A DNA stretch of 64,000 nucleotides. Origin: CAYRJD01 sp964424585 (lineage in GTDB: Bacteria > Actinomycetota > Acidimicrobiia > Acidimicrobiales > Poriferisodalaceae). Below are positions 1 through 8,548 of the stretch, one piece after another; position 1 is the stretch's first letter; every line of letters starts with the position of its first letter. The notes beneath the pieces were generated by a model that was not told the origin of the DNA, did no database searches, and was given only the letters and a program-made list of their open reading frames with translations. The DNA is taken from NCBI GenBank assembly GCA_964424585.1, contig CAYRJD010000069.1, positions 1-64,000 on the forward strand, in the 5' to 3' direction. The translations under genes and the position numbers were made by a program.

Positions 1-1374
1 CAGAACTCACTTCCGCAGCCGGTCGCCGACTACCTCGCGCAGGTCGGCCGACGCCACGACACCATCACTTTGTATCCGTTAGGCGGCGTCGCCCGCATGA
101 CGCCGCGCGTCATCGACCGCGCCGTAGAAGCCGCGCAAGACGACGCCGAAGCCGCAGACGACGCAGCGGACGCCCAGCCGGTGTTGAGCGTCGAAGAGAT
201 CGCTGCGGCGCACGGCGCGAACGTCGTGATCGAGGACGGGTTCATCAAGCTCGAACCGCCGTATGAGCGGATTCGTTCGTCGAACTCAGTGACGCCGGTT
301 GGGTATTACGCGCACGTCCGGGCGCCGCAGTCGGAGTGGGTGGATTACAGCGAGTGGCTGGCTGAGCCTGGGGTGCTCGACCCTTACTTGTGGCAGCCCG
401 AGATCGAAGTGCTGGAAGCGAACGTCGATCACGACGGCGACGGCACCATGAGCGCGGATGAGAAGTACCCGCTCGGCAGCCCCGAGCGCGCCCGCTACAT
501 GCGCGCGTCCGGCGGGCAGGCACCTCCGGGCGCGACGGTGCTCTCGGCGCCGGACATGGCGACCGAGGGTGGCCCGCTGAACGAGGGCTTTCGCGACACG
601 GCGGTGCGTTATCCGACCGGCATTCCGGTGCCTCCCGGCGCGCCGGACCGGTTGGAGACCACGTTCGAGGAGCGCCAGCAACAGCGGAAGGCGCGGTTCG
701 AGGCTTACTCCGGCGGGCAGGGGTTCGGCGTGTGGGCAACCGATAGAGATTGGGGCGACGGCGCTGGCCCGTGGACCGACGGTCACTACGCCTCCATTTG
801 CGCGGGCACGCCGGAGACTCTGGGCGACCGGTATGCCGGTGGCGTCGCCGTTCCCGCGTCAACGAACGGCGTCACGTGTGAGACGGCAGCGGACTGGTAT
901 TTGTGGATGTGCGACACGATGAACTCGCCTGCGCTGGCGTCGTTGAACGCGCCCGAACGGTGGCTCGAAACCTTCAGGCTGTTCTACGCGCAGTGGGAGT
1001 CGCAGATGCCTGCGGGGTCGGTGTGGCACGAAGGACTCGAAGACGCCGTCATCACGAGCATGTGGGACTTGGACTTGAACGGCACGCGCGGCTGCACCTA
1101 CACCGACAGCGCAGCAGCGGACCAAGCGCTACGCGAGATCGTCGCGTGGGGCTCGCAGCCGAACCTGCCGTACCTCGGTGGCAACAATCTGAGCCGCCAG
1201 GACCCCGACAGCGCGTTCTGGGACGCATACTGGAACCGGCTGCTCGTCATCCGCAACGTGGCGGAGGGCACTCCGGCTGCTGCCGCGAACTTGGCATGCA
1301 ACTCAGACGTGCGACGCTGTTCAAGCCGCGACCTTTGGTCGTCGTGGTCGTTGCAGGCGTTTGACGGGCAGTGA
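1..1374 (+). CDS. CWB2-domain secreted protein, C-terminal part (5' end outside window)
   Basis: The frame is open from the first base, so this is the 3' part of a longer gene. The first ~45 residues (an LGG core followed by ARMTPRVID) match the end of a cell-wall-binding repeat 2 module, as in other proteins of this window. The remaining ~400 residues are a domain I do not recognise. It contains one canonical EF-hand-like loop near residues 143-154 (DHDGDGTMSADE, with acidic residues at loop positions 1, 3, 5 and 12), is rich in Trp and Tyr, and has several Cys in its second half. It is probably exported and cell-surface associated. Its stop overlaps the GTG start of the next gene by 4 bp, so the two are probably co-transcribed. 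The TTG at 70 and the ATG at 97 lie inside the domain and are not likely starts. Confidence 0.6.
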   Translation, partial: QNSLPQPVADYLAQVGRRHDTITLYPLGGVARMTPRVIDRAVEAAQDDAEAADDAADAQPVLSVEEIAAAHGANVVIEDGFIKLEPPYERIRSSNSVTPVGYYAHVRAPQSEWVDYSEWLAEPGVLDPYLWQPEIEVLEANVDHDGDGTMSADEKYPLGSPERARYMRASGGQAPPGATVLSAPDMATEGGPLNEGFRDTAVRYPTGIPVPPGAPDRLETTFEERQQQRKARFEAYSGGQGFGVWATDRDWGDGAGPWTDGHYASICAGTPETLGDRYAGGVAVPASTNGVTCETAADWYLWMCDTMNSPALASLNAPERWLETFRLFYAQWESQMPAGSVWHEGLEDAVITSMWDLDLNGTRGCTYTDSAAADQALREIVAWGSQPNLPYLGGNNLSRQDPDSAFWDAYWNRLLVIRNVAEGTPAAAANLACNSDVRRCSSRDLWSSWSLQAFDGQ

Positions 1375-2541
1375 GTTTTCGGCGGCTGACCCTCGCGACC
1401 CTGACGGGGTTAGCCACCGCCGCTCTATTCATCGCGCTCGCCCAGACCCCAGCACCGGCTGGCGCGCATACGCCGGGCGCGGACGAGTGGCAGGTGCACG
1501 TCGGGAAGACCAACGGACAACCGAACGGCGAAGTCGATATGACCTGGGAAGGACACACCCACGACCCCGACGAATGGGACGACTTCAGCCGAACTAGAGA
1601 GGTTGAGTGGACGGGCGATCCGGGGCCGAACCCGTGCAGCGACCCCGCCCACCACGGGCTGAAACCGGACAACGAGCGGTCGCATTGCGCGTATGTGGTG
1701 GTGCATTACTCGCCGTGGGAAATCGACAAGCCCAGCCTGCGTCAGCACGCTGACCCGCAGGTGCGGCGATTACACGAGTCCATTGTGAAGTCGTGGTGCG
1801 CGGACATCAACGGGTCTGACGCGCCGGCGGGCGCGATGCGGTTCAACGCGGAGCACGTCGCGTGCACCAACAAAGTCGATCCGCACTCGAACCCTTTCCG
1901 TCAAGGCGACGTGGACGTGTTGAACCAGCACCAGGTGTTGATCGACGCCGGGGTGCAAGCCAACGCCAACCCGGATGAGATCGTGTCACGCGGACATCAC
2001 CACAGCGTGAACACGTCGTATTCGCCAGCAACGCACGCGCACGGCCCCACCGACCGCGACGAAGCGCACGGCCACGTCGCCGGATTCGGCGCCCACTGGC
2101 AAGCAGGCGGCCATCACTGCCGCTACTTCACCCAAGGCGCATGTCACGGCACCACCCACAGCCACGAACCAGCCAACCACACCGAACACAAGACCGTCAT
2201 GTTCTGGGTGTGGTGGGAACGCGCCGCCGACACGGAGCCGTTGTGCGACGACGGCACACAGCCGCCGTGTCCAGAGACGGACAAGGACGTGCCCAGACGA
2301 CGCGCCGCGCAACGCCCGTCAGGCGATACCGAACGGGCAGCACCAGCGCGACTACTGCGGCATCGGCGAGCTGGCCGACCCGACGACGTTCACGCCGACC
2401 GTGGCGACACACTTCAGCCCCGACGTGACAAACCCCGACCGGGTTACCGCACACGCGGCGGGCGGCGCCGTCTCGTCACCATTGGGTCTACGAGACGGCG
2501 CCGCCTGCGTTCGTCGTTACAGTCGGACGACCAACACGTGA
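1371..2541 (+). pseudogene. His-rich secreted protein, frameshifted near 2289
   Basis: GTG start overlapping the previous stop (GTGA). Residues 1-32 form a signal peptide (Arg-rich start, hydrophobic core, APAGA cleavage). The mature part is rich in His, Asp and Trp, with many HxH groups around residues 200-275; metal binding is possible but unproven. After residue ~306 this frame turns Arg-rich and runs to 2597. The frame one base later (from the TGC codon at 2290) reads as a normal acidic, Pro/Thr-rich continuation (CPDDAPRNARQ, then DYCGIGELADPTTF) to a TGA at 2539-2541. The simplest reading is one extra base near 2289, either a real frameshift or a sequence error. Repaired, the protein would be ~390 residues. 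I do not recognise the family. Confidence 0.6.
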
Positions 2542-2632
2542 CAAGTGCTGTCTCGTCGACCTGCATGCCAACGGCGCACGGCATCGAAGCCACCTAGCGA
2601 TCGGGCTTCACAAGCAGGGAGTGCGTCGCTCG

Positions 2633-3358
2633 TCATCCGCGTTTTCGCCTCCAGAGACGCCCCAGCGCGCCTATCGCCTTTTCCGCCAGCATCTCGCCGG
2701 GGCCCTTGCCGAGATGCTGTCGCCCTTCCGCGGCTCTGATGTTGTGCAACCAATCGAAGAACACTTGGTCGCCGGGCTGCCGGTCATACCAGAGCATGAT
2801 CTTCCGCGCAGCCGCGTCGGCGCGTCCTTGCAGGTGGTCTTGCGAGCTGAAATAGGTGAATCCGCCGGGCGCGCCGTGCATCGTGTCGAAGTAGGCATCC
2901 ACCCAGTCGCCCGGGATCTGCGAGTCCGGATGGTCGAAGAGCAACCCAAAGTAGGAAGCCAGCAGCACCGAAACACCCTCAGCAACCATCTCGCAGGCAG
3001 AGGGGTCGTCCTCGTAGCGCCCTTCGATGGACTGCGAGCTGCTGAAGTAGTTTAGCTCTGGGTCGTAGTAGTGCCCCAGCTCGTGCGCGAACGTGTATGC
3101 GATCAGCCGGATGTCGAGGTCGCCGTTCAAACACAGCGGACGATCGAACGGGGCTGGCGTGTCGTTCGTGGAGATCTGACCGTAGACCGGCTCACCGTTC
3201 TGGTCGACCAGCTCGTGCGTGGGCAGGTAGTAGACGGGCAGGCGTATGCGGCGAGCGACCTTCTCACAAACTCCTATTAGCGCGTGCGACATCTGCTCGC
3301 CTTGCTCGGTGAGCGGCGGCAGCCACGCGTTCGTGTCGTGAATCGGATACAACCTCAC
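2633..3358 (-). CDS. Zincin-like metallopeptidase (HELGH motif), 241 aa
   Basis: The protein carries FAHELGHYYDPE at about residues 89-100. This is the HExxH zinc site of gluzincin/ImmA-IrrE-like peptidases, with a later Glu (CEMVAEG) placed as a possible third ligand. There is no signal peptide or membrane segment, so it should be cytoplasmic. It lies 21 bp downstream of the DUF4143-type ATPase gene on the same strand and is probably transcribed with it. ImmA-like peptidases often cleave a repressor next to their gene; no separate repressor is seen here, so that role is only a possibility. The C-terminus is basic (LGRLWRRKRG). Family assignment beyond 'HExxH peptidase' is uncertain. Confidence 0.6.
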   Translation of the reverse strand: MRLYPIHDTNAWLPPLTEQGEQMSHALIGVCEKVARRIRLPVYYLPTHELVDQNGEPVYGQISTNDTPAPFDRPLCLNGDLDIRLIAYTFAHELGHYYDPELNYFSSSQSIEGRYEDDPSACEMVAEGVSVLLASYFGLLFDHPDSQIPGDWVDAYFDTMHGAPGGFTYFSSQDHLQGRADAAARKIMLWYDRQPGDQVFFDWLHNIRAAEGRQHLGKGPGEMLAEKAIGALGRLWRRKRG

Positions 3359-3379
3359 TTGTTGAGTTCTAGCACTTCT

Positions 3380-4675
3380 TCACGGGCCGAGCAGGGCTGC
3401 TGGCACTACGGCAATGCCGTCGTCACGCCGGTACGCCTCTGAGCCTGTGTTGACCACCAGACCGTCCGCCCAGCGCCAACCAAGCTCGCCTCGAAGCCAA
3501 CGGAGATGCTTGACGTCATCCTGATCGACGACACCGCTGAGCTTTACCTCAATCGCGACCACCTTTCCTCCGGGTTCGCGCACCAAGATGTCAATCTCAC
3601 GCTGTACGCGGCTCTTGTCCTTCTTGGTGCCGAGCCAATACACTTCAGCATTGCTGGCAGCCGCGTAGGCCCGAACCGATTGTGTAACGAGCGATTGAAA
3701 TAGCAGGCCGAAGATGCTGGTTCCGGGTGCCATCGAACTGTCAGAGCTTTCAGAGTCGATTAGCTCCAGCGGAGACGTCAAGGTCATCAAGTGCGCAGCG
3801 AGCCCTGGGTCAACCAAATGATGAAGTGACGATGTCTTGCATTTTGCTATCGGTGAGGCAGGTTGCTCCCAGGCTGGTTGCTCATCAATGACACCTATTG
3901 CCTTCAACTTCTTCTTGTAGGAGTCAATGGTGGTTCGTGCTGGGGTCTCGCCGTCTTGCTGATGGACGTAGTCTCGAATGGTGGTGAACTTAGCCTCCGT
4001 AGCGGTTGCCTGTGCGTAGCCCTTCAGCCATCGACTGAGCGGACCAGGTGCAGGCTGTCTGTCATTGGGGTCGATGTCTCTCATGTCGCGTTTCACTAGC
4101 CGCGCCAGATAGCCGCCGAGAAAGCCGAGTGAGTATTCTGCAGGCTCGCCGATACAGCCTGGAAAACCAGACTGCAACACCGCCTCCGCGTATCCCAACT
4201 TGCCTACCTCGGTCGTGCCCGAAATCGCTGGTGAGGTTCCGGTGAGCAGGTCCTTCATCGACACAGTTGGAGCATCGGTGCCCCGCTCGGCGAGCGACAT
4301 CGGACGCATATGCAGAGCAACGATGCGGCCGAGGCCAGTGTGCACCTTCGGCGTTGGTGCTTCGGCTGGACTTCCAGTCAAAATGAAACGCCCCGGAATC
4401 CGTAGTTCATCCACCGCGTTCTTCACCAAGTTCATGCTCTCCGGATACAGATGCCACTCATCGATGAGCACTGGCGGCTCAGCGCGCAGAAGCACCTGCG
4501 GATCGTCCGCGACCCGCGCCAGCGTGTCAGCCTGCTCAAGCTTGAAGACGGTGGCGGCGTGCCGTACCGCGGTGGTCGTCTTACCCACGGCACGCGCCCC
4601 CTCGATCTTGACCGCTTCGTGGAGCGCGAGCAGTCGCTGCAACTGCTCGTCGGCAACTCGCATGCGATAAGCCAT
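3380..4675 (-). CDS. AAA-type ATPase with C-terminal DUF4143/nuclease-like domain, 431 aa
   Basis: The N-terminal half is a P-loop ATPase: Walker A GARAVGKTT near residues 26-34, Walker B PVLIDEWH near 68-75, and a sensor-like FILTGSP. This is the AAA_14/DUF4143 layout. The C-terminal part ends in a PD-(D/E)XK-like arrangement: EIDILV, then GGKVVAIEVKLSG. A Shine-Dalgarno AGGAG lies about 6 bp before the ATG. Four tandem 19-bp repeats lie just upstream and probably form its control region. Genes of this family are scattered accessory genes, often with patchy distribution and horizontal transfer, and their function is not firmly known; a defence or toxin-antitoxin-like role is often suspected. 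The metallopeptidase gene follows 21 bp downstream. Confidence 0.75.
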   Translation of the reverse strand: MAYRMRVADEQLQRLLALHEAVKIEGARAVGKTTTAVRHAATVFKLEQADTLARVADDPQVLLRAEPPVLIDEWHLYPESMNLVKNAVDELRIPGRFILTGSPAEAPTPKVHTGLGRIVALHMRPMSLAERGTDAPTVSMKDLLTGTSPAISGTTEVGKLGYAEAVLQSGFPGCIGEPAEYSLGFLGGYLARLVKRDMRDIDPNDRQPAPGPLSRWLKGYAQATATEAKFTTIRDYVHQQDGETPARTTIDSYKKKLKAIGVIDEQPAWEQPASPIAKCKTSSLHHLVDPGLAAHLMTLTSPLELIDSESSDSSMAPGTSIFGLLFQSLVTQSVRAYAAASNAEVYWLGTKKDKSRVQREIDILVREPGGKVVAIEVKLSGVVDQDDVKHLRWLRGELGWRWADGLVVNTGSEAYRRDDGIAVVPAALLGP

Positions 4676-4700
4676 GGCCTGCTCCTAGGGGTCGGTGGCA

Positions 4701-4776
4701 ATGCTACAAGGCCTTGCGGATGCTACAAAACCTTGCTAATGCTACAAAAGATTGCGGATGCTACAAAACCTTGCGG
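4701..4776. repeat. Four perfect-period 19-bp tandem repeats upstream of the DUF4143 ATPase gene
   Basis: Units start at 4701, 4720, 4739 and 4758, each beginning ATGCTACAA and mostly ending CCTTGCGG. Unit 1 has AAGG where the others have AAAA; unit 2 ends CTA and unit 3 has GATTGCGG. On the minus strand the unit carries TTTTGTAGCAT. The array sits 26-101 bp before the ATPase start and 7 bp after the guaA stop. It is likely an operator array for autoregulation of the ATPase (inference). Confidence 0.85.
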
Positions 4777-4783
4777 TGAGGGG

Positions 4784-6334
4784 TTACTCCCACTCGATGG
4801 TGCCGGGCGGTTTGGAGGTCACGTCGTAGACGACGCGGTTGACGTGCGCCACTTCGTTGATGATGCGCGACGACAGCACGTCCAGCGTCTCATGCGGCAG
4901 TCGAGCCCAGTCGGCGGTCATCGCGTCTTCGCTCGTCACCGCCCGCACGATGACCGGTCGCGCGTACGTGCGTTCGTCGCCCATCACCCCGACCGTGCGG
5001 ATGTCGGCCAGCACCGCGAACGCCTGCCACACGTCGCTCGCCAAGCCAGCCCGATCGATCTCTTCGCGCACGATCGCGTCGGCCGCCCGCACCGTGGCGA
5101 CGGCCTCGCGGGTCACCTCGCCGATGATGCGCACCGCCAAACCCGGCCCAGGAAACGGCTGCCGCCACACGATCTCCGAAGGCAACCCCAGCTCGGTGCC
5201 GACCGCGCGCACCTCGTCCTTGAACAGCAACCGCAACGGCTCGACGACCTCGAAAGCGATGTCGTCGGGCAACCCGCCGACGTTGTGGTGGCTCTTTATC
5301 TTCGCGGCCTGCGGCGAGCCGCTCTCGATCACGTCTGGGTAGAGCGTGCCCTGCACCAAGAAACGAGCGTCGCCAGCTTTCGCCGCCGCACGCTCGAACA
5401 CCCGCACGAACCGCTCGCCGATCGCCTTGCGCTTGGCTTCGGGGTCGGTGACGTGCGCGAGCACGTCGAAGAACTCATCGGCCGCTCGCTCGTGAACCAG
5501 CTCGACCCCGGCGCTGCGATGAAACGCGTCGACGACCTGACCGGCTTCGCCCTCGCGCATCAGCCCCGTATCGACGAACACGCACGTCAGCTGATCGCCG
5601 ATAGCTCGGTGCGTCAGCGCGGCAGCCACCGCCGAATCGACGCCGCCCGATAACCCGCACACCGCTCGCTCGGCTCCGACCTGTCGCCGTATCGCGTCGA
5701 TTGCGTCGTCGATGAAGTTGGCAGTCGTCCAGGTCGGGTCGCAGCCCGCCACGTCGTGGACGAACCGCTCGATGAGCCGCTGGCCGTCGTCGGTGTGAAC
5801 GACCTCCGGGTGATACTGCACGCCGAACAGCTTGCGCTCGGAGTTCTCGATGACAGCAGCCGGCGCGTCGTCGGTTGTCGCCGTGACAGCGAAACCGTCG
5901 GGCGGCCGCACCACCGCGTCGCGATGCGACATCCAAACGGTCGCGCTGCCTATCGCCGCGTCGTCAAACAGCACCGACGGCGCAGACGTGCGAGACAGCG
6001 TCGTACGCCCGTACTCGCCACGCCCCGAGCGCGAAACCTCACCCCCCAGCGTGCGCCCCATCAGCTGCGCGCCGTAGCAGATGCCGAGCACGGGAATGCC
6101 GAGCTCGAACACCTCAGGATCGATGCGCGGCGCGCCGTCGACGTTCACCGACGCCGGCCCGCCCGACAAAATCAGCGCGGCAGGTGCGCGCGCAGCCAAC
6201 TGCGCCGCGCTGACCGAGTGCGGAACGATCTCGGAATACACCCGCGCCTCACGCACACGCCGTGCGATGAGCTGCGCGTACTGGGCGCCGAAGTCGACGA
6301 CCAGCACGGCTTGTGTGCTCTGTGTTGACGACAT
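4784..6334 (-). CDS. guaA: GMP synthase (glutamine-hydrolysing)
   Basis: Converts XMP to GMP with ATP and glutamine, the last step of guanine nucleotide synthesis in the cytoplasm. At 516 residues it has the usual length. The N-terminal class I glutamine amidotransferase shows the nucleophile in GICYGAQ (Cys86) and the His-Glu of VQYHPEVVH. The central ATP pyrophosphatase domain shows GLSGGVDSA near residue 229. The C-terminal dimerisation domain ends in the typical KPPGTIEWE. The gene follows groL on the same strand with a 43-bp gap, so it may be read from the groE promoter or its own. Confidence 0.97.
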   Translation of the reverse strand: MSSTQSTQAVLVVDFGAQYAQLIARRVREARVYSEIVPHSVSAAQLAARAPAALILSGGPASVNVDGAPRIDPEVFELGIPVLGICYGAQLMGRTLGGEVSRSGRGEYGRTTLSRTSAPSVLFDDAAIGSATVWMSHRDAVVRPPDGFAVTATTDDAPAAVIENSERKLFGVQYHPEVVHTDDGQRLIERFVHDVAGCDPTWTTANFIDDAIDAIRRQVGAERAVCGLSGGVDSAVAAALTHRAIGDQLTCVFVDTGLMREGEAGQVVDAFHRSAGVELVHERAADEFFDVLAHVTDPEAKRKAIGERFVRVFERAAAKAGDARFLVQGTLYPDVIESGSPQAAKIKSHHNVGGLPDDIAFEVVEPLRLLFKDEVRAVGTELGLPSEIVWRQPFPGPGLAVRIIGEVTREAVATVRAADAIVREEIDRAGLASDVWQAFAVLADIRTVGVMGDERTYARPVIVRAVTSEDAMTADWARLPHETLDVLSSRIINEVAHVNRVVYDVTSKPPGTIEWE

Positions 6335-6377
6335 TGCGGCAGTGTTGCCGCTACGCCGCGCCAGTTGGCGAACCTGG

Positions 6378-8021
6378 CTACATCATTCCGCCCATACCGC
6401 CCATGCCGCCGCCAGCCATGGCGGCCGCAGCAGCGGCTGGGTCTGGTTCTTCGGGCTTGTCGGTGACCAGCGTCTCGGTCGTCAGCAACAGCGCCGCAAT
6501 CGACGCGGCGTTCTGCAGCGCAGCCCGCGTCACCTTCGCCGGGTCGATGACGCCCGCGGCAACCAGGTCGCCGGTCTTGCCGGTGTCGGCGTTGAACCCT
6601 TCGTTGCCGCTGCCAGCCTCGACCTGCTGCACGACCACCGCGCCTTCGTGGCCAGCGTTTTGCGCGATCTGCCGAGCGGGAGCATCAAGCGCCCGATACA
6701 CCAACTGCGCGCCGGTCGCCTCGTCGCCCGACAGCTTCAGCTTGCTGATCGCCGCACGAGACCGCAGCAACGCCGTGCCGCCGCCAGGCACGATGCCCTC
6801 CTCGATAGCGGCACGAGTAGCAGACACCGCGTCTTCGATGCGGTGCTTTTTCTCCTTCAGCTCGACCTCGGTTGCCGCGCCGACTTGAATGACCGCCACG
6901 CCGCCAGCCAGCTTCGCGAGCCGCTCTTGGAGCTTCTCGCGGTCCCAGTCGCTGTCGGTGTCGTCGATCTCACGCTTGATCTGCACCACACGGCCTTCCA
7001 CGTCAGACGAGTCGCCTGCGCCCTCGACGATGGTGGTGTCGTCTTTCGTGATGATGACCTTGCGCGCCTTGCCCAACAGATCGAGCGTGGCGTTCTCCAG
7101 CTTGAGGCCAACCTCTTCGCTGATGACCTGGCCGCCCGTGAGGATCGCCATGTCGGCGAGCATCGCCTTGCGGCGTTCGCCAAACCCGGGCGCCTTCACG
7201 GCGACGCCGGTGAAGGTGCCGCGAATCTTGTTGACGACCAGCGTCGCCAGCGCCTCACCCTCGACGTCTTCGGCGATCAGCAGCAACGACTTGCCAGACT
7301 GAATCACCTTTTCGAGCACCGGCACCAGCTCTTGAACCGAACTCACCTTGCCGTTGACGAACAAGATGTAGGGGTCGTCGAGCACCGCCTCTTGGCGGTC
7401 GGGGTCGGTCACGAAGTACGGCGACAAGAAGCCCTTGTCAAACTGCATGCCCTCGGTGAACTCAAGGTCGACGCCGAACGTGTTCGAGTCTTCGACGCTG
7501 ATGACGCCGTCTTTGCCGACCCGGTCGAACGCCGAAGCGATGGTCTCGCCGATCTCAGGGTCGGCCGATGAGATGCCGGCGACCGAGGCGATCTTGCCCT
7601 TGTCTTCGCTGACGTCTTCGGACATCTTGCCGATGGCCGTCACCGCAGCGGCGACGGCGGCCTCGATGCCACGCTTCAGCTCCATCGGGTTCGCGCCCGC
7701 GGCGACGTTGCGCAAACCTTCGCGCACCATCGCTTGCGCCAGCACCGTCGCGGTGGTGGTGCCGTCGCCGGCGACGTCGTTGGTCTTGGTGGCAACTTCT
7801 TTCACCAGCTGAGCGCCCATGTTCTCGAACGGGTCTTCCAGCTCGATCTCACGGGCGATGCTGACGCCGTCGTTGGTGATGGTGGGCGCACCGAAACTCT
7901 TCTCGATCACCACGTTGCGACCCTTCGGGCCGAGCGTGACCTTGACGGTGTCGGCGAGCTGGTTCACGCCAGCTTCGAGCCCCTTGCGGGCGTTCTCTGA
8001 AAACTTCAGGATCTTCGGCAT
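6378..8021 (-). CDS. groL: Chaperonin GroEL (60 kDa)
   Basis: Forms the double-ring ATP-dependent folding chamber with GroES. The 547-residue protein starts MPKILKFSENARKGLE, keeps the ATP-binding segments DGTTTATVLAQ and GGGTALLR, and ends in the flexible GGM tail (GGGMGGMGGMM). It lies 67 bp after groS, whose upstream region holds a CIRCE operator, so the pair should be heat-inducible under HrcA. No frame or key-residue defects were seen. Confidence 0.98.
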   Translation of the reverse strand: MPKILKFSENARKGLEAGVNQLADTVKVTLGPKGRNVVIEKSFGAPTITNDGVSIAREIELEDPFENMGAQLVKEVATKTNDVAGDGTTTATVLAQAMVREGLRNVAAGANPMELKRGIEAAVAAAVTAIGKMSEDVSEDKGKIASVAGISSADPEIGETIASAFDRVGKDGVISVEDSNTFGVDLEFTEGMQFDKGFLSPYFVTDPDRQEAVLDDPYILFVNGKVSSVQELVPVLEKVIQSGKSLLLIAEDVEGEALATLVVNKIRGTFTGVAVKAPGFGERRKAMLADMAILTGGQVISEEVGLKLENATLDLLGKARKVIITKDDTTIVEGAGDSSDVEGRVVQIKREIDDTDSDWDREKLQERLAKLAGGVAVIQVGAATEVELKEKKHRIEDAVSATRAAIEEGIVPGGGTALLRSRAAISKLKLSGDEATGAQLVYRALDAPARQIAQNAGHEGAVVVQQVEAGSGNEGFNADTGKTGDLVAAGVIDPAKVTRAALQNAASIAALLLTTETLVTDKPEEPDPAAAAAAMAGGGMGGMGGMM

Positions 8022-8088
8022 TGCTTGTGCTTCCCTTCTTGGTTGATGACTGGGTGGATGTAACGGACGTGGGTGTCGCTACGCCTGC

Positions 8089-8379
8089 CTAGGCGGCGAT
8101 GGCCAGCACGTCGCGGGCGGACAGGATCAACAGGTCTTCGCCGTCGACGGTGATCTCGGTGCCGCCGTACTTCGAGTAGACGACCACGTCGCCGACGCCG
8201 ACGTCCATGGGGATGATGTCGCCGGACTGGTCTGACCGCTTGCCGGGGCCGACGGCCAGCACTTCGCCCTGCTGGGGCTTCTCTTTGGCTGTGTCGGGAA
8301 TGACGAGGCCGCTGGCCGTCGTCTCTTCCGCTTCGCTGGGCCGCACCACGATGCGGTCTTCGAGTGGCTTCAGGTTCAT
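8089..8379 (-). CDS. groS: Co-chaperonin GroES (10 kDa)
   Basis: The 96-residue lid of the GroEL chamber, of normal length. MNLKPLEDRIVVRPSEAEE opens the protein, followed by the mobile-loop segment ETTASGLVIPDTAKEKPQQG and the closing DLLILSARDVLAIAA. A strong ribosome binding site (AAGGAGG) precedes the ATG by about 7 bp. It is the first gene of the groS-groL unit, about 70 bp downstream of a CIRCE element and a sigma-70-like promoter on the same strand. Confidence 0.98.
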   Translation of the reverse strand: MNLKPLEDRIVVRPSEAEETTASGLVIPDTAKEKPQQGEVLAVGPGKRSDQSGDIIPMDVGVGDVVVYSKYGGTEITVDGEDLLILSARDVLAIAA

Positions 8380-8452
8380 TGGGATGCCTCCTTATGTTGC
8401 GCCTCTTGGCGGCGTTGGGGGATGTGTCTTGTCACCCGCGAGCAGCGCTCGA

Positions 8453-8479
8453 TTAGCACTCTCGGTGGGCGAGTGCTAA
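8453..8479 (-). promoter_or_regulatory. CIRCE operator (HrcA binding site)
   Basis: TTAGCACTC, a 9-bp spacer, then GAGTGCTAA: an exact match to the CIRCE inverted repeat. It lies between the groE promoter and groS, as expected for repression by HrcA. hrcA itself is not in the window. Confidence 0.97.
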
Positions 8480-8507
8480 CGATAGGGGCGCGCGTTTGCG
8501 ATGGCAA
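8479..8507 (-). promoter_or_regulatory. groE promoter, vegetative-sigma type
   Basis: On the minus strand TTGCCA (8507-8502) is followed after 17 bp by TATCGT (8484-8479). Both are close to -35/-10 consensus, and the -10 box abuts the CIRCE operator, so HrcA binding would block initiation. Assigned by eye; transcription start unknown. Confidence 0.65.
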
Positions 8508-8548
8508 CCTGCCGGCCGCCGCGCCTCGCGAGCGCGTCGCGAGCGCCG

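Noticed and set aside
4701..4776. Four regular 19-bp repeats as a small CRISPR array
   Set aside because: The units are contiguous with no spacers and there are no cas genes; they are tandem iterons.
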